Shown piece after piece: positions 52,325 to 61,705 of a stretch of 64,000 bases of DNA. The notes under the pieces were generated by a model. That model did no database searches and was not told where the DNA came from. It saw nothing but the letters and a program-made list of their open reading frames with translations. The DNA is from Deltaproteobacteria bacterium (GTDB lineage Bacteria > Desulfobacterota > Binatia > Binatales > Binataceae). The translations under genes and the position numbers were made by a program. The first letter of the stretch is position 1; the number at the start of each line of letters is the position of its first letter. Location of the stretch: contig JAJXYF010000002.1 in the NCBI GenBank assembly GCA_021780755.1, positions 1-64,000 of the forward strand, read 5' to 3'.

Positions 52325-52834
52325 CTACGCGTCCTTGGCGTCGATCAGGACGGCAGCGAGCAACGCCGGCTCCTTACCCTTGTTGACCCACGCGTGATTC
52401 GTCCCGCGCTGCACCACGACGTCGAACGGTTTGAGATCGACTTCGCCCTTGTCGAGCAGCAGCGTGACCTCGCCCGAGAGCAGAACGATGTAATCGATGG
52501 TGCGGGTCTTGTGCATGCCGGGATGGCGGCTGGTATCCGCGCGACAATGAGCGGCATCCATCTGGGCGAAGAGCTTTGCGGCTTGACGTTCGCGCTCCTC
52601 GCGCGAGACCTTGGGATCTTCGGGCGGGATGGCCGCGAAGCGAAAGATACTTCCGCCCGGCGGTGGTTCGAGTTTGCGCACCTGCAGACCCGCGTCGCCG
52701 GAGCGAGCATTGTCCACCGGAGTGGCATCGGTCATCCAGTAGGCGCCAAACGGCGTTGGCGGTCCATCGATTACGACGACGGATTTTCCCTCGGCGTCAT
52801 GGCCGGTGATGATTCGACGTGGTTCGTGTGCCAT
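52325..52834 (-). CDS. Cupin-domain protein
   Basis: A 169-residue single cupin. PGMHKTRTIDYIVLLSGEVT and LKPFDVVVQRGTNHAWVNKG are cupin motifs 1 and 2. The first motif has His and Asp/Tyr rather than the usual HxH, so metal binding may differ. Small cupins of this type occur beside aromatic and CoA-dependent catabolic genes. The ATG at 52834 has GGGAGG upstream, which excludes the longer frame. Confidence 0.82.
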   Translation of the reverse strand: MAHEPRRIITGHDAEGKSVVVIDGPPTPFGAYWMTDATPVDNARSGDAGLQVRKLEPPPGGSIFRFAAIPPEDPKVSREERERQAAKLFAQMDAAHCRADTSRHPGMHKTRTIDYIVLLSGEVTLLLDKGEVDLKPFDVVVQRGTNHAWVNKGKEPALLAAVLIDAKDA

Positions 52835-52981
52835 CGGCAGACCTCCCGCGAAGCTAATTTCAATTGAGCGGATAGTTGCGCTTTCCGGCTGAAATAGGAA
52901 ATGGAAGGTCGCACGCAAGTCCGGTCCGTCCCGGTCCGACCGCCCGTTCGCGCATCGGCACTCCGCGCGCAATCCATAAGC

Positions 52982-53398
52982 TCATTCGATCCGTTCGAGC
53001 ACGAACACCGGTATGCGCCGGGTGGTTTTCTTTTGATACTCATTGAAGATCGGGAGCTGATCGGCTTGCTGTTTAAACAGCCGATCGCGCTCGGCGTCGG
53101 CCGCGACGGTCGCCCGAGCCTGGTATTTTTCGCCGCCCAGTTCGACCGTAACGACCGGATGGGCGACCAGATTGTGATACCACGAGGGATTATGCGGCGC
53201 TCCCGCATACGACGCGATCACCACCATCCGATTAGCGTCGGTGCTGTAGGCGAGCGGCAGTGTGATCGCGCGGCCACTCTTGGCGCCGGTCATGGTGACC
53301 AGCAGGAGCGGTATGTTCTCCATTTGTCCGCCGACCTTGCCGCCGTTGGCGCGGAAATCGGTGATGACGCGCTGATTGAATTCCTTCATATCGGGCAT
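52982..53398 (-). CDS. Ddn-like deazaflavin (F420)-dependent nitroreductase family protein
   Basis: A 138-residue split beta-barrel protein. LLLVTMTGAKSGRAITLPLA, VVIASYAGAPHNPSWYHNLV and GGEKYQARATVA follow the Ddn/Rv3547 family closely. Members reduce substrates with F420H2. With cofC and the LLM enzyme it supports an F420-using organism. The ATG at 53398 follows GGGAG. Substrate unknown. Confidence 0.87.
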   Translation of the reverse strand: MPDMKEFNQRVITDFRANGGKVGGQMENIPLLLVTMTGAKSGRAITLPLAYSTDANRMVVIASYAGAPHNPSWYHNLVAHPVVTVELGGEKYQARATVAADAERDRLFKQQADQLPIFNEYQKKTTRRIPVFVLERIE

Positions 53399-53568
53399 CT
53401 TCGTTCTCCCTTTTTGCGGCCGCCACGGGCGGGCCACCGCGCCAGTCTCGCGACCCGTCCGATAATCCCACCGTGCGATATTTTTTGCCAGACGGAAAAG
53501 AGTTGAATGTTGACGGTCACAAGGTTGAGAATCGCAACACTCCAGACGCGAGAGGAGCAGCGAACGAG

Positions 53569-54789
53569 ATGGAAGCTGGCGCGCCCATACACATGCTTGA
53601 CGGTTACAAGGTGCTCGACTTCACGCAGGCGGTCGCCGGTCCGACCGCCACCTTGATGCTCGCCGAGATGGGAGCGGAGGTGATCAAGGTCGAGTTGGCG
53701 CCCAACGGGGACCCGACCCGCGCGATTCCGTTGGTCAAGAACGGGCGCAGCGGTTATTTCGTCCAGCACAATCGCGGCAAGAAAGGCATCTGCGTTGACG
53801 TCAAGCATCCTGAGGGCCTGGCGCTGATCAAGGGATTGATACCGCAAGTCGATGTGCTGATGGAGAATTTTGCTCCGGGCGTAATCGGCCGGCTGGGTCT
53901 GGATTACCCGACGGTCAAGGAATTGAATCCGCGAATCGTGATGTGTTCGCTGTCAGCTTTTGGCCAAACCGGTCCGCTGGCCAACGAGCCGGGGTTCGAC
54001 ACCCTGGGCGCGGCCTACGCCGGCATCACTTCGATGGGCGGCGAGGCCGACGGGTCGCCCTACGTCCCGCAGGCGGCGATTGGCGACGTCAGCACCGGTG
54101 CTCATGCCGCGCTGGCGATCTGCGCGGCGCTGCTCTATCGGGGACGCACCGGCCGCGGCCAGTACCTCGACGTTTCACTGCTGGATACCTATTTCCATTA
54201 CCATGAGATTAGCGTGCAGATGCATAGTCTGAGCGGGGGCGAAATTAAACCTTTCCGCGCGGGCCGGCATTCTTTTTATCTGGCTCCGGTGGGGATATTC
54301 CGCGGCAAAGAGAAATACATAGTTATCATGTGCGCCTTTGATCATCAGTGGCTGACGCTATGCGAGGTGATGGGTCAGCCCGAGCTGGCGAAGGATCGCC
54401 GCTTTGCGACGCGCGAGGACCGGATTCAGAATTTGCCGGCGCTGATTGAGGTAATCGAAGGATGGCTCCGCTCGATGCCGAGCGACGATGCCGCGATGGA
54501 CGCAATGCGCGCGCGCCGCATACCGATGGCACCGGTCTTAACGGTCGCCGAAGCCGTAAAGCATCCGCATCTGCGCGAGCGCGGGACCGTGCGCAAGGTC
54601 CACGATCGGATACTGGGCGATTTCGACCTGCCCGGCTTCGCGCTGCGCTTTTCGGATTTTCCGCGCCCGCTTGATTTGCAGGCGCCGTTCCTCGGCGAGC
54701 ATAACGAGGAGATTTTCACCCAGTACCTTGGCTATGACGCCGGCCAGATAAAGCAACTCGAGCAAAGAGGCATCGTGCGCAAGGGCTGA
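53569..54789 (+). CDS. CaiB/BaiF-type (family III) CoA transferase
   Basis: A 406-residue enzyme that transfers CoA between carboxylic acids. VLDFTQAVAGPTATLMLAEM, ENFAPGVIGRLGLDYPTVKE and AAIGDVSTGAHAALAICAAL (with the catalytic Asp) are diagnostic. The C-terminal block includes MAPVLTVAEAVKHPHLRERG. The acid substrate is unknown. The ATG at 53569 follows GAGGAG. It is divergent from the Ddn-like gene and convergent with the MFS gene. Confidence 0.93.
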   Translation: MEAGAPIHMLDGYKVLDFTQAVAGPTATLMLAEMGAEVIKVELAPNGDPTRAIPLVKNGRSGYFVQHNRGKKGICVDVKHPEGLALIKGLIPQVDVLMENFAPGVIGRLGLDYPTVKELNPRIVMCSLSAFGQTGPLANEPGFDTLGAAYAGITSMGGEADGSPYVPQAAIGDVSTGAHAALAICAALLYRGRTGRGQYLDVSLLDTYFHYHEISVQMHSLSGGEIKPFRAGRHSFYLAPVGIFRGKEKYIVIMCAFDHQWLTLCEVMGQPELAKDRRFATREDRIQNLPALIEVIEGWLRSMPSDDAAMDAMRARRIPMAPVLTVAEAVKHPHLRERGTVRKVHDRILGDFDLPGFALRFSDFPRPLDLQAPFLGEHNEEIFTQYLGYDAGQIKQLEQRGIVRKG

Positions 54790-54802
54790 AGCGTCATTTA
54801 CC

Positions 54803-56248
54803 TCAATCCGCCTGCGGAACTTCGCGCGCGATCGCCGGGAGCGGCTGATGGCCGCTGACTTCCGCGCCGGCATGATGCTCGAGTGGAACGAAGAACAACG
54901 TCGAGACCAAAGCCAATAGCCCGATCACGACGAACGCCGCGGCGAAATCGTTGGCGTTGAGCGTCGTACTGGCGCGCATCGCGAGGCTCACATGGAGCAC
55001 GAGCGCCGCCACGGTCACGCCGAGACTTAGGAAGAGTTGCTGCGCCATGCTCGAGAGCGTGCTGGCTCCGCTCATCATTGGGGGCGAAATATCGGCGTAT
55101 GCGACGGTGTTGAGGCAGGTGAACTGCAGGGAGCGGAAGAAGCCGCCGGCCAGCAAGACCCCGATCATCAGGCTCTTGGGGATGCCGGGACGGAACATCG
55201 CGTAACTGATCAGGATCAGCGCGCTGATGAGGCCGTTGCTGATCAGTACCGAGCGGAAACCAAAACGGCGCACGATCGGGCCGACGGTAAACTTCATGGT
55301 CAAGGCGCCGACCGCGCCGGTGAAGGTGATCAGGCCGGAGGCAAAGGGGTTCAGCCCAAAGACCAGTTGCAGGAGCATCGCGAGCAGAAAGGGCAATGCG
55401 CCGATGCCCATCCGCGCGAGTCCGCCACCGAGCACCGAGGCGGCGAAGGTGGGAATCTTCATCAGGGTCATGTCAACGATCGGATAGTCGATACGCCGTG
55501 CATGGAGAACGTAGAGTCCCGTGCACAAGCCGCCGGCCGTCATCACGGTCATCACCAGGCCGGCCGGGACCATCGCGCGCCCGATGGTCTCGAAGCCGAA
55601 GACCAGGCCGGAGAGGCCGATTCCGGTCAACACGAAGCCACGAAGATCCAGTGGAATGGTTTGCTCTTCCTTGATGTCCGGAATGTAAAGCGTAACCAGA
55701 ATCATCCCGAGGATCGCGATCGGCACGTTCATGAAAAAAATCCAGCGCCACGAACTGTAGGTGACGATGAAGCCGCCGATTGGCGGGCCGAGCACCGGGC
55801 CGAGCACGGCCGGGATCGTGAGGTAGGACATCGCATCGACGAGCCCCGACTTCGGCACGATGCGCAGCACGACGAGGCGGCCCACCGGCACCATCATCGC
55901 GCCGCCGAAGCCCTGCAGCACACGGGCGAGGACGAGTTCGGAGAGCGTCGATGAAAGCCCACAGAAGATCGATCCAAATGTGAAGAGCGCGATCGCTGTG
56001 CGAAACACCGAACGTGCGCCGAAGCGGTCGGCCACCCATCCGCTGATCGGGATGAAGACGGCAAGGCTGAGCAGATAGGAAGTGATCGCGAGATTGAGGC
56101 GGATCGGGGGTTGATCCATGGCCCGGGCAATCACCGGCAGCGCCGTCGCGATCACCGTCGAGTCGAGCGTCTGCATGAAGAGGGCGCACCCGACGATGGT
56201 GGGAACGACGATGTTGGCGGCGGAAGGTGAAAGGCGTCCGACGTTCAT
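54803..56248 (-). CDS. DHA2-family MFS multidrug exporter (EmrB/QacA type)
   Basis: A 481-residue protein with 14 predicted membrane helices. FMQTLDSTVIATALPVIARA is the motif D1 of the DHA2 family; GWVADRFGARSVFRTAIALF is MFS motif A; and VLGPVLGPPIGGFIVTYSSW is motif C of antiporters. It should expel a drug, solvent-like compound or metabolite using the proton gradient. No EmrA-type fusion protein is adjacent. Confidence 0.93.
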   Translation of the reverse strand: MNVGRLSPSAANIVVPTIVGCALFMQTLDSTVIATALPVIARAMDQPPIRLNLAITSYLLSLAVFIPISGWVADRFGARSVFRTAIALFTFGSIFCGLSSTLSELVLARVLQGFGGAMMVPVGRLVVLRIVPKSGLVDAMSYLTIPAVLGPVLGPPIGGFIVTYSSWRWIFFMNVPIAILGMILVTLYIPDIKEEQTIPLDLRGFVLTGIGLSGLVFGFETIGRAMVPAGLVMTVMTAGGLCTGLYVLHARRIDYPIVDMTLMKIPTFAASVLGGGLARMGIGALPFLLAMLLQLVFGLNPFASGLITFTGAVGALTMKFTVGPIVRRFGFRSVLISNGLISALILISYAMFRPGIPKSLMIGVLLAGGFFRSLQFTCLNTVAYADISPPMMSGASTLSSMAQQLFLSLGVTVAALVLHVSLAMRASTTLNANDFAAAFVVIGLLALVSTLFFVPLEHHAGAEVSGHQPLPAIAREVPQAD

Positions 56249-56308
56249 CCTGGGATGGAATGTATCAGTATGCGTGGGCGCGTCCCGCTATTTCGGCAAT
56301 GGCGAGCG

Positions 56309-56935
56309 TCACGCGTGTGGCAAAGCCTTGATTACATCGTCGGCTTTGCAGACCGTCGTCAGCATTCCGAGTACGCCACTTAAGGCCGCGCGATGACCTT
56401 GCTCGGAAAACGTCGCACAGCAGTCATCGGGAATCACGACATAGTATCCGCGATCCACGCCATCGCGCGCGGTTCCCTCGACGACTCCATCGGTGGCAAT
56501 TCCCGTCAGCACGAGATGAGTAATGCCTTGAGCCGAGAGAATCGCTTCAAGCGGGCTCGCATAGAAGGAACTGACGCGGGTCTTGGTGATCACGATATCG
56601 GCGGGGTCGGGCGCTAGATCCTGGTGAATTTCCGCGCCCCAGGTGCCGTCCTTCAGAATCTCATTGGACTTCATCGACGCCAGTATCGGCGTATTCAGCG
56701 GTGCGTCGAGGTAGTCCGGCCGATACGCATGACGCACGTGAATGATCGGAATTTTTGCGCTCCGGCCCGCGGCGGCCAGCCGCGCGATGGTGCCGAGCAC
56801 GTTGCGTTCCTTGATCAGTTTGGCCATCGCACCGCCGCTCATCGCCGCCATTTTGCCATTCTCGTGAACGATATCGTTCTGGCAGTCCATGATTAGGATT
56901 GCGGTCTTGCTCTTCGGCAGGGTCAGCGTCGCCAT
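56309..56935 (-). CDS. Isochorismatase-fold protein lacking the catalytic Cys
   Basis: A 208-residue isochorismatase-like hydrolase. The Asp is present (LIMDCQNDI, Asp17) and the Lys is present (ITKTRVSSFY, Lys118). In the nucleophile block, normally GVATNVCV, the sequence is GIATDGVVEGTARDG, so Val151 stands where Cys is expected. The cis-peptide Thr is kept. This suggests loss or change of the usual amidohydrolase chemistry, as in true isochorismatases, which also lack the Cys. The substrate is unknown. It diverges from the alcohol dehydrogenase gene. Confidence 0.88.
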   Translation of the reverse strand: MATLTLPKSKTAILIMDCQNDIVHENGKMAAMSGGAMAKLIKERNVLGTIARLAAAGRSAKIPIIHVRHAYRPDYLDAPLNTPILASMKSNEILKDGTWGAEIHQDLAPDPADIVITKTRVSSFYASPLEAILSAQGITHLVLTGIATDGVVEGTARDGVDRGYYVVIPDDCCATFSEQGHRAALSGVLGMLTTVCKADDVIKALPHA

Positions 56936-57112
56936 AGTTGAACCTCACGGCTGAGTTGGTTCACTCGTAACTCCATATACTCGATATCGCAACCGGGCGC
57001 CGGGGACGCCCGCAAAGAATCGTTTTGCGTTACCGCCTCGCGAGCAAAAAGCTCTACACTGGCGCCGCGAAGGAGGGCCGTTGCGAAACTCAGGGAGCGG
57101 CCGGTTAATCCG

Positions 57113-58225
57113 ATGGCCAAGGCGCGTGCGGTCGTTCAGGTGGGCGACAAAAAATTCGAGCTCCAGCAATTTGACCTGCCGCGGATTGGCGCCGATGACG
57201 CGCTGATGCGGGTGGAAGCCTGCGGCATCTGCGGTAGCGACGTCGATCAATATGACGGCAAGCTCAACGGACTCTTGAGTTTGCCGATGATCCCGGGTCA
57301 TGAACCGGTCGGCATCATCGAAGAAATCGGCGCCGATGCGGCCCGGCGTTGGGGCCTTAAGGCGGGCGACCGAGTGGCGGTCGAACCCACTCGCGGATGC
57401 GGTCATTGCCGCGCCTGCAAGCGTGGCGATTCGCGGAACTGCCGCACTGGACGCCCGGGCGCTAAGATTTCCGTGTGCGGTTTCATCCCGACCACTATCG
57501 CGCCCGCCTTGTGGGGCGGGATGGCGGAATTCATGTACCTCGACCCCGAGGTCGCCCTGCATAAGGTCGCGCCGGCGGTCCCCGCCGAGCTCGCGGCGCT
57601 TTATCAACCGATCGCGGCGGGGGTCAGCTGGGCGCATCGCGTCCCCGGCACGAAGGTCGGCGACACGGTAGTGATCTTCGGCGCGGGGCAGCGCGGTATC
57701 GCCTGTGCGGCGGCTGCCCGTGAAGCGGGCGCGGAACATGTCGCGGTAATCGCGCGCCGGCAAAGCGCCCGCCGTCTCAAACTCGCCGAAGAGTTCGGCG
57801 CCGACGCCACCATTTATGCCGACGAAGACGTGGTCGCACGGGTGCGCGAATTGACCCGCGGGGAAGGCGCCGACGTGGTCGTTGACGTGACCGCCGAGAC
57901 CCTGGCGCCCATTCCACTGGCGGTCGAGATCGCGCGGCCGGGCGGCACCATTATCCTCGCCGGGGTTAAAGGCCCTGAGGCGGCGATTCCGGATCTCAAA
58001 AACGATCGCATATTTTCCAAGGAACTGACTATTCGCGGAGTCAAGAACGCGGACTTCGATTCGTTCGCGATCGCCGTCAAGCTAATCGAATCGCGCAAGT
58101 ATCCGTTCGAGAAGATGCATACTCACAGCTTCGGCCTGGACGATCTCGAGCTTGCGATTAACACCTTGGCCGGGCGCGTCGCCGGCGAGCACGCAGTATC
58201 GGTCTCGCTGGATCCCTTGCTATAA
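57113..58225 (+). CDS. Zinc-dependent medium-chain alcohol dehydrogenase
   Basis: A 370-residue NAD(P)-dependent enzyme. CGICGSDVDQYDG and PGHEPVGIIEEIG hold the catalytic zinc ligands, and GCGHCRACKRGDSRNC the four structural zinc Cys. VIFGAGQRGIACAAAA is the coenzyme fold, and it is followed by RRQSARRLKL, whose Arg pair could favour NADP. The alcohol substrate is unknown. It begins a plus-strand group with two hydrolase genes. Confidence 0.93.
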   Translation: MAKARAVVQVGDKKFELQQFDLPRIGADDALMRVEACGICGSDVDQYDGKLNGLLSLPMIPGHEPVGIIEEIGADAARRWGLKAGDRVAVEPTRGCGHCRACKRGDSRNCRTGRPGAKISVCGFIPTTIAPALWGGMAEFMYLDPEVALHKVAPAVPAELAALYQPIAAGVSWAHRVPGTKVGDTVVIFGAGQRGIACAAAAREAGAEHVAVIARRQSARRLKLAEEFGADATIYADEDVVARVRELTRGEGADVVVDVTAETLAPIPLAVEIARPGGTIILAGVKGPEAAIPDLKNDRIFSKELTIRGVKNADFDSFAIAVKLIESRKYPFEKMHTHSFGLDDLELAINTLAGRVAGEHAVSVSLDPLL

Positions 58226-58300
58226 AGCGCAAATCGCGCCGATGACAACGAATTGCGATGTGGCCGGTGTGGCGATGCCGGTCGAGGAGGGTGGTCCGCG

Positions 58301-59122
58301 ATGCCGAAGATCGTAGCTAACCATTGCGAGATGTCCTACGAACTCGACGACTTCACTACTCCGTGGCTGCCGTCCGAGACGCTGTGGATCCAGCACGGGT
58401 TCGGCCGCAACCTGCGCTTCTGGCGGCACTGGGTGCCGCTGCTTGCAGGCCACCTTCGCGTCTTGAGGCGCGATATGCGCGGCCACGGTCAATCGGCCGA
58501 TCCGGGGCCGAATCACGAATGGTCGGCCGAGGAATTGCTGCTCGATATGAAGAGCTTCCTCGATGCGCTTGGCCTCGACCAGGTTCATTACCTGGGTGAA
58601 TCGATTGGCGGAACCCTGGGAATCGCATTTGCGGTGCGCTGGCCCGAGCGTTTGAAGAGCCTGACGCTGCTCGCGACCCCAACTTCGATTCCGCCGCGCG
58701 TGCAAAAGCTCTTCGCGCTCGGCTACGAAGACTGGCCGACCGCGCTCGGCAAGCTTGGCTCCGGCGGCTGGGCCAAGGCGCTGATGGAATCCGGCGGCGG
58801 CCTGACTGGCGGCGATTCCGCGCGCACGCAATGGGTAATCGACGAATGGGCCCGCATCCCGACTCACGTCTTGCAGGGCTTGTGTCGCGCCGTTCCGAGT
58901 GTGGACGTCGCGCCGCTGCTAACTCAAATTAAGGTGCCCACGTTGATCCTCGCGCCCGCCAATAGCGTTTACGAACCGTTGAAGGCGCAGGTCGCGATGC
59001 GAGACGCGATCCCGGGCGCTCGTATCGCCGTCATCAACGGCAAGGGTCACGAGATCTACGCCGACCGGGCCGAGGATTGCGCCAGCGCCGTGCTCGAGTT
59101 TACCGAAGCGCTGCGCGCATAG
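58301..59122 (+). CDS. Alpha/beta hydrolase
   Basis: A 273-residue hydrolase. The nucleophile elbow is YLGESIGGTLG (Ser), the oxyanion region LWIQHGFGRNLRFW, and the catalytic His is in NGKGHEIYADRAED. The RRDMRGHGQSADPGP strand is typical of 3-oxoadipate enol-lactonase-like and haloperoxidase-like proteins. Substrate unknown. GAGGAGGG precedes the ATG at 58301; it follows the alcohol dehydrogenase by 75 bp and may be co-transcribed. Confidence 0.88.
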   Translation: MPKIVANHCEMSYELDDFTTPWLPSETLWIQHGFGRNLRFWRHWVPLLAGHLRVLRRDMRGHGQSADPGPNHEWSAEELLLDMKSFLDALGLDQVHYLGESIGGTLGIAFAVRWPERLKSLTLLATPTSIPPRVQKLFALGYEDWPTALGKLGSGGWAKALMESGGGLTGGDSARTQWVIDEWARIPTHVLQGLCRAVPSVDVAPLLTQIKVPTLILAPANSVYEPLKAQVAMRDAIPGARIAVINGKGHEIYADRAEDCASAVLEFTEALRA

Positions 59123-59326
59123 GACGGTCACGGCGGAGTCGCTACGGACAGGTCGTGGGAAGGCCACGATGATCTTCCAACTTGACGGGATTACTTAGTT
59201 GCGTAACCGTCAGGTTGCGAAAGCGTGAGGTCTTAGTGCTCAGGCTAGTTACTTTATAAGTGTTGCTCCCGTTTACGCCGAAACGCGATGACGCGGGCAT
59301 AACAGTTCTACTTTTCTGGAGGCAAC

Positions 59327-61120
59327 GTGATCGTTCAGGCGCGCAAAACCTACAAAGTCGCAACCGAAAAAAATGTTCCCATGAAGACGCGGGATGGCAT
59401 CACACTCCATGCGGATGTGGTACGTCCTGATGCGCCTGGACGTTTTCCGGTCCTGCTCAGCCGTACGCCCTACAATAAGAAGGGGACGGACGACCCCAAC
59501 GGTCCCAGTTACCTCTTTGCGCGCTATGGCTATATCTCGATCACGCAGGACTGTCGCGGCCGGTTCGAATCGGAAGGTGAGTACGACACGATCTTCCAGG
59601 AGATCGCCGATGGCTACGATGCGGTCGAATGGGCCGCGCGGCTGCCGTGGTCCAATGGCCGCGTCGGCACTACCGGCCAATCCTATCTTGGACTGACGCA
59701 GTATATGATCGCCTGTAACGATCCGATGCCGCCGTCGCTGCAGGCGATGGCTCCCGTGTCGGCGTCATCGGACTATCACGCGAGCTGGATCTATCACACC
59801 GGCGGCGCCTCCCTGTGGGGATGGCTAATCCCCTACGCGATTTTCAAGGGACTCAACACGCTGAAGCGGTCGAAGCGCAACGATCTGTTTGAAAAGATGA
59901 AGGAATATGTCGAAGGTGGAGAGTTCCCCATCATCCGACAAACTCGCTTCGGTCTGAATGCCTTCACTCCGCTCACCGAAAAATGGTATCGCCACCTACC
60001 GATCAAAGATTGGGTCGGGCTGCTGAAGGAGACCGCGCCATATCTCGCCGATCACATCGCGCATGCCGACGACGGCGAGTACTGGTATCGCGCCAACGTC
60101 AACCGGCATGCCGCGAGTGTCAGCGTACCGATGCTGCACGTCACCTCGTGGTATGACATTTTCGGGGAAGGTGGTCAGACGGCATATCGCAGCATCAGGG
60201 CCAACAGCAAATTTGAAAAAGCGCGCAACGGACAGCGACTGATCATTGGACCTTGGGGGCATCTGCTGCCTTACAACGTTCCGAACTCGCGCGGCACCGG
60301 CGATATCGATTTCGGGCCAGCCGCTCTGATCGACCTTAACGAGACCCTGTTGCGCTGGTTTGATTACTGGCTCAAGGACATCGACCACGGAATAATCGAC
60401 GAGCCGCCCGTAACAATTTTCACGCTGGGCGAGAACCGCTGGCAACAACTGTCCGACTGGCCGCCGCCGAATATGCGCCACGTCCGCTACTTCCTGCACA
60501 GCCACAAGGGCGCCAACGCCCTGACTGGTGACGGCGCGCTTTCCACCGTGCCGCCCGATGCGGAACCCGCCGATACCTACGTCTATGATCCGAATGATCC
60601 CGTGCCGTCGCTCGGGGGCAACAATCTGGCGATCGATATGGGCGTTCAGGATCAGCGGCCGGTCGAAGAGCGACCGGACGTACTGGTCTATACCTCCGAT
60701 CCGTTGGAGCAACCGCTTGAGGTTACCGGACCCGTGACGGTTGCCCTATGGGCGTCGTCATCGGCGATCGACACCGACTTCACCGCAAAGCTCGTGGACG
60801 TGCATCCGAGCGGCTACGCGCAGAATCTTCTCGACGGCATCATTCGGGCCCGCTATCGCGAGTCGGCGAGCGCGCCAAAGATGATCGAGGCAGGGAAGCC
60901 CTATCAGTTCACGATCGATTTGTGGGCAACGAGTAACGTCTTTCTGCCGGGTCATCGGATCCGGCTCGAAATCAGCTCCAGCAACTTCCCGCGCTTCGAC
61001 CGCAATCTCAATACCGGCGAGCCGTTTGGCGAGGGTACGAAAGGAATACCCGCGCATCAAACGATCTTTCACCAGGGCGAGATGGCGTCGTACCTTCTGC
61101 TCCCGGTCATACCGAGATAA
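59327..61120 (+). CDS. CocE/NonD family hydrolase
   Basis: A 597-residue serine hydrolase. The N-terminal alpha/beta domain includes LLSRTPYNKKG, ARYGYISITQDCRGRFESEG and the nucleophile GTTGQSYLGLTQ. The C-terminal jelly-roll domain (about 420-597) has TGPVTVALWASSSAIDTDFT and GHRIRLEISSSNFPRFDRN. CocE enzymes cleave esters, X-Pro peptides or nonactin; the substrate here cannot be read. The start is GTG, 5 bases after GGAGG. The roughly 200 bp before it have no gene and probably hold its promoter. Confidence 0.92.
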   Translation: MIVQARKTYKVATEKNVPMKTRDGITLHADVVRPDAPGRFPVLLSRTPYNKKGTDDPNGPSYLFARYGYISITQDCRGRFESEGEYDTIFQEIADGYDAVEWAARLPWSNGRVGTTGQSYLGLTQYMIACNDPMPPSLQAMAPVSASSDYHASWIYHTGGASLWGWLIPYAIFKGLNTLKRSKRNDLFEKMKEYVEGGEFPIIRQTRFGLNAFTPLTEKWYRHLPIKDWVGLLKETAPYLADHIAHADDGEYWYRANVNRHAASVSVPMLHVTSWYDIFGEGGQTAYRSIRANSKFEKARNGQRLIIGPWGHLLPYNVPNSRGTGDIDFGPAALIDLNETLLRWFDYWLKDIDHGIIDEPPVTIFTLGENRWQQLSDWPPPNMRHVRYFLHSHKGANALTGDGALSTVPPDAEPADTYVYDPNDPVPSLGGNNLAIDMGVQDQRPVEERPDVLVYTSDPLEQPLEVTGPVTVALWASSSAIDTDFTAKLVDVHPSGYAQNLLDGIIRARYRESASAPKMIEAGKPYQFTIDLWATSNVFLPGHRIRLEISSSNFPRFDRNLNTGEPFGEGTKGIPAHQTIFHQGEMASYLLLPVIPR

Positions 61121-61186
61121 CGGAAGGGCTTCCTGCGTGACCCGCTGCGTTCCCCGATCTGAACTACGCGGTCAAACGCTTCCTGA

Positions 61187-61705
61187 TTAGCAACACGCTC
61201 CCGCCTTACGCGGCTGATCGGACGCGGGCACGCAGCACGCCGCTGGCGACTCCCCGGTGGCGGCGCTGACCCTGTTATGCAGGGGGATGCAGCAGGCCTC
61301 CCCCTTCGCTCGCTTCATCGTCGTGTCTTCGCCGAAGATTGGCACTTCGCCCAGCGTCTGAAAGTGCTCCCACGCCAGCCCTTGCGGATCGATCACCCAG
61401 TATTTGTTGCCCTTGGCGTAACAGCATTCGACCGCGGTCTCTTTCAACACCGACGACCCGGATGCATGCTCGGCGCGCGCAGCCAACTCCGCCAGTTCGG
61501 TGGGGTCTTCGGCCTGGAACCCCAGGTGGTTCACACCAGGTTTATGGCCGCGCGACGAGATCGCGAAATTCACCCGCGGCTCCTCGATCATCCACTTGGC
61601 GTAATCCGTCCGTTCGACCGTCGGCTTCATCCCGAACAGTTCGGAGTAGAAGCTTACGCTCTCATTCAGGTTCTCGACCGCCACGTGTACATGGAATCGT
61701 TTCAC
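61187..61705 (-). CDS. arsI: ArsI-type C-As lyase / CadI-like VOC metalloenzyme with Cys-rich tail
   Basis: A 172-residue protein. FHVHVAVENLNESVSFYSEL starts a VOC domain, and ETAVECCYAKGNKYWVIDPQ contains the vicinal Cys pair that binds trivalent organoarsenicals in ArsI. ArsI cleaves the C-As bond of methylarsenite. The C-terminal 45 residues carry three more Cys pairs (EACCIP, AACCVP, GACC-end), which may bind As(III) or another soft metal. The GTG at 61705 has GGAGAG 8 bases upstream. It is divergent from arsR, with a 115-bp shared control region. Confidence 0.9.
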   Translation of the reverse strand: MKRFHVHVAVENLNESVSFYSELFGMKPTVERTDYAKWMIEEPRVNFAISSRGHKPGVNHLGFQAEDPTELAELAARAEHASGSSVLKETAVECCYAKGNKYWVIDPQGLAWEHFQTLGEVPIFGEDTTMKRAKGEACCIPLHNRVSAATGESPAACCVPASDQPRKAGACC

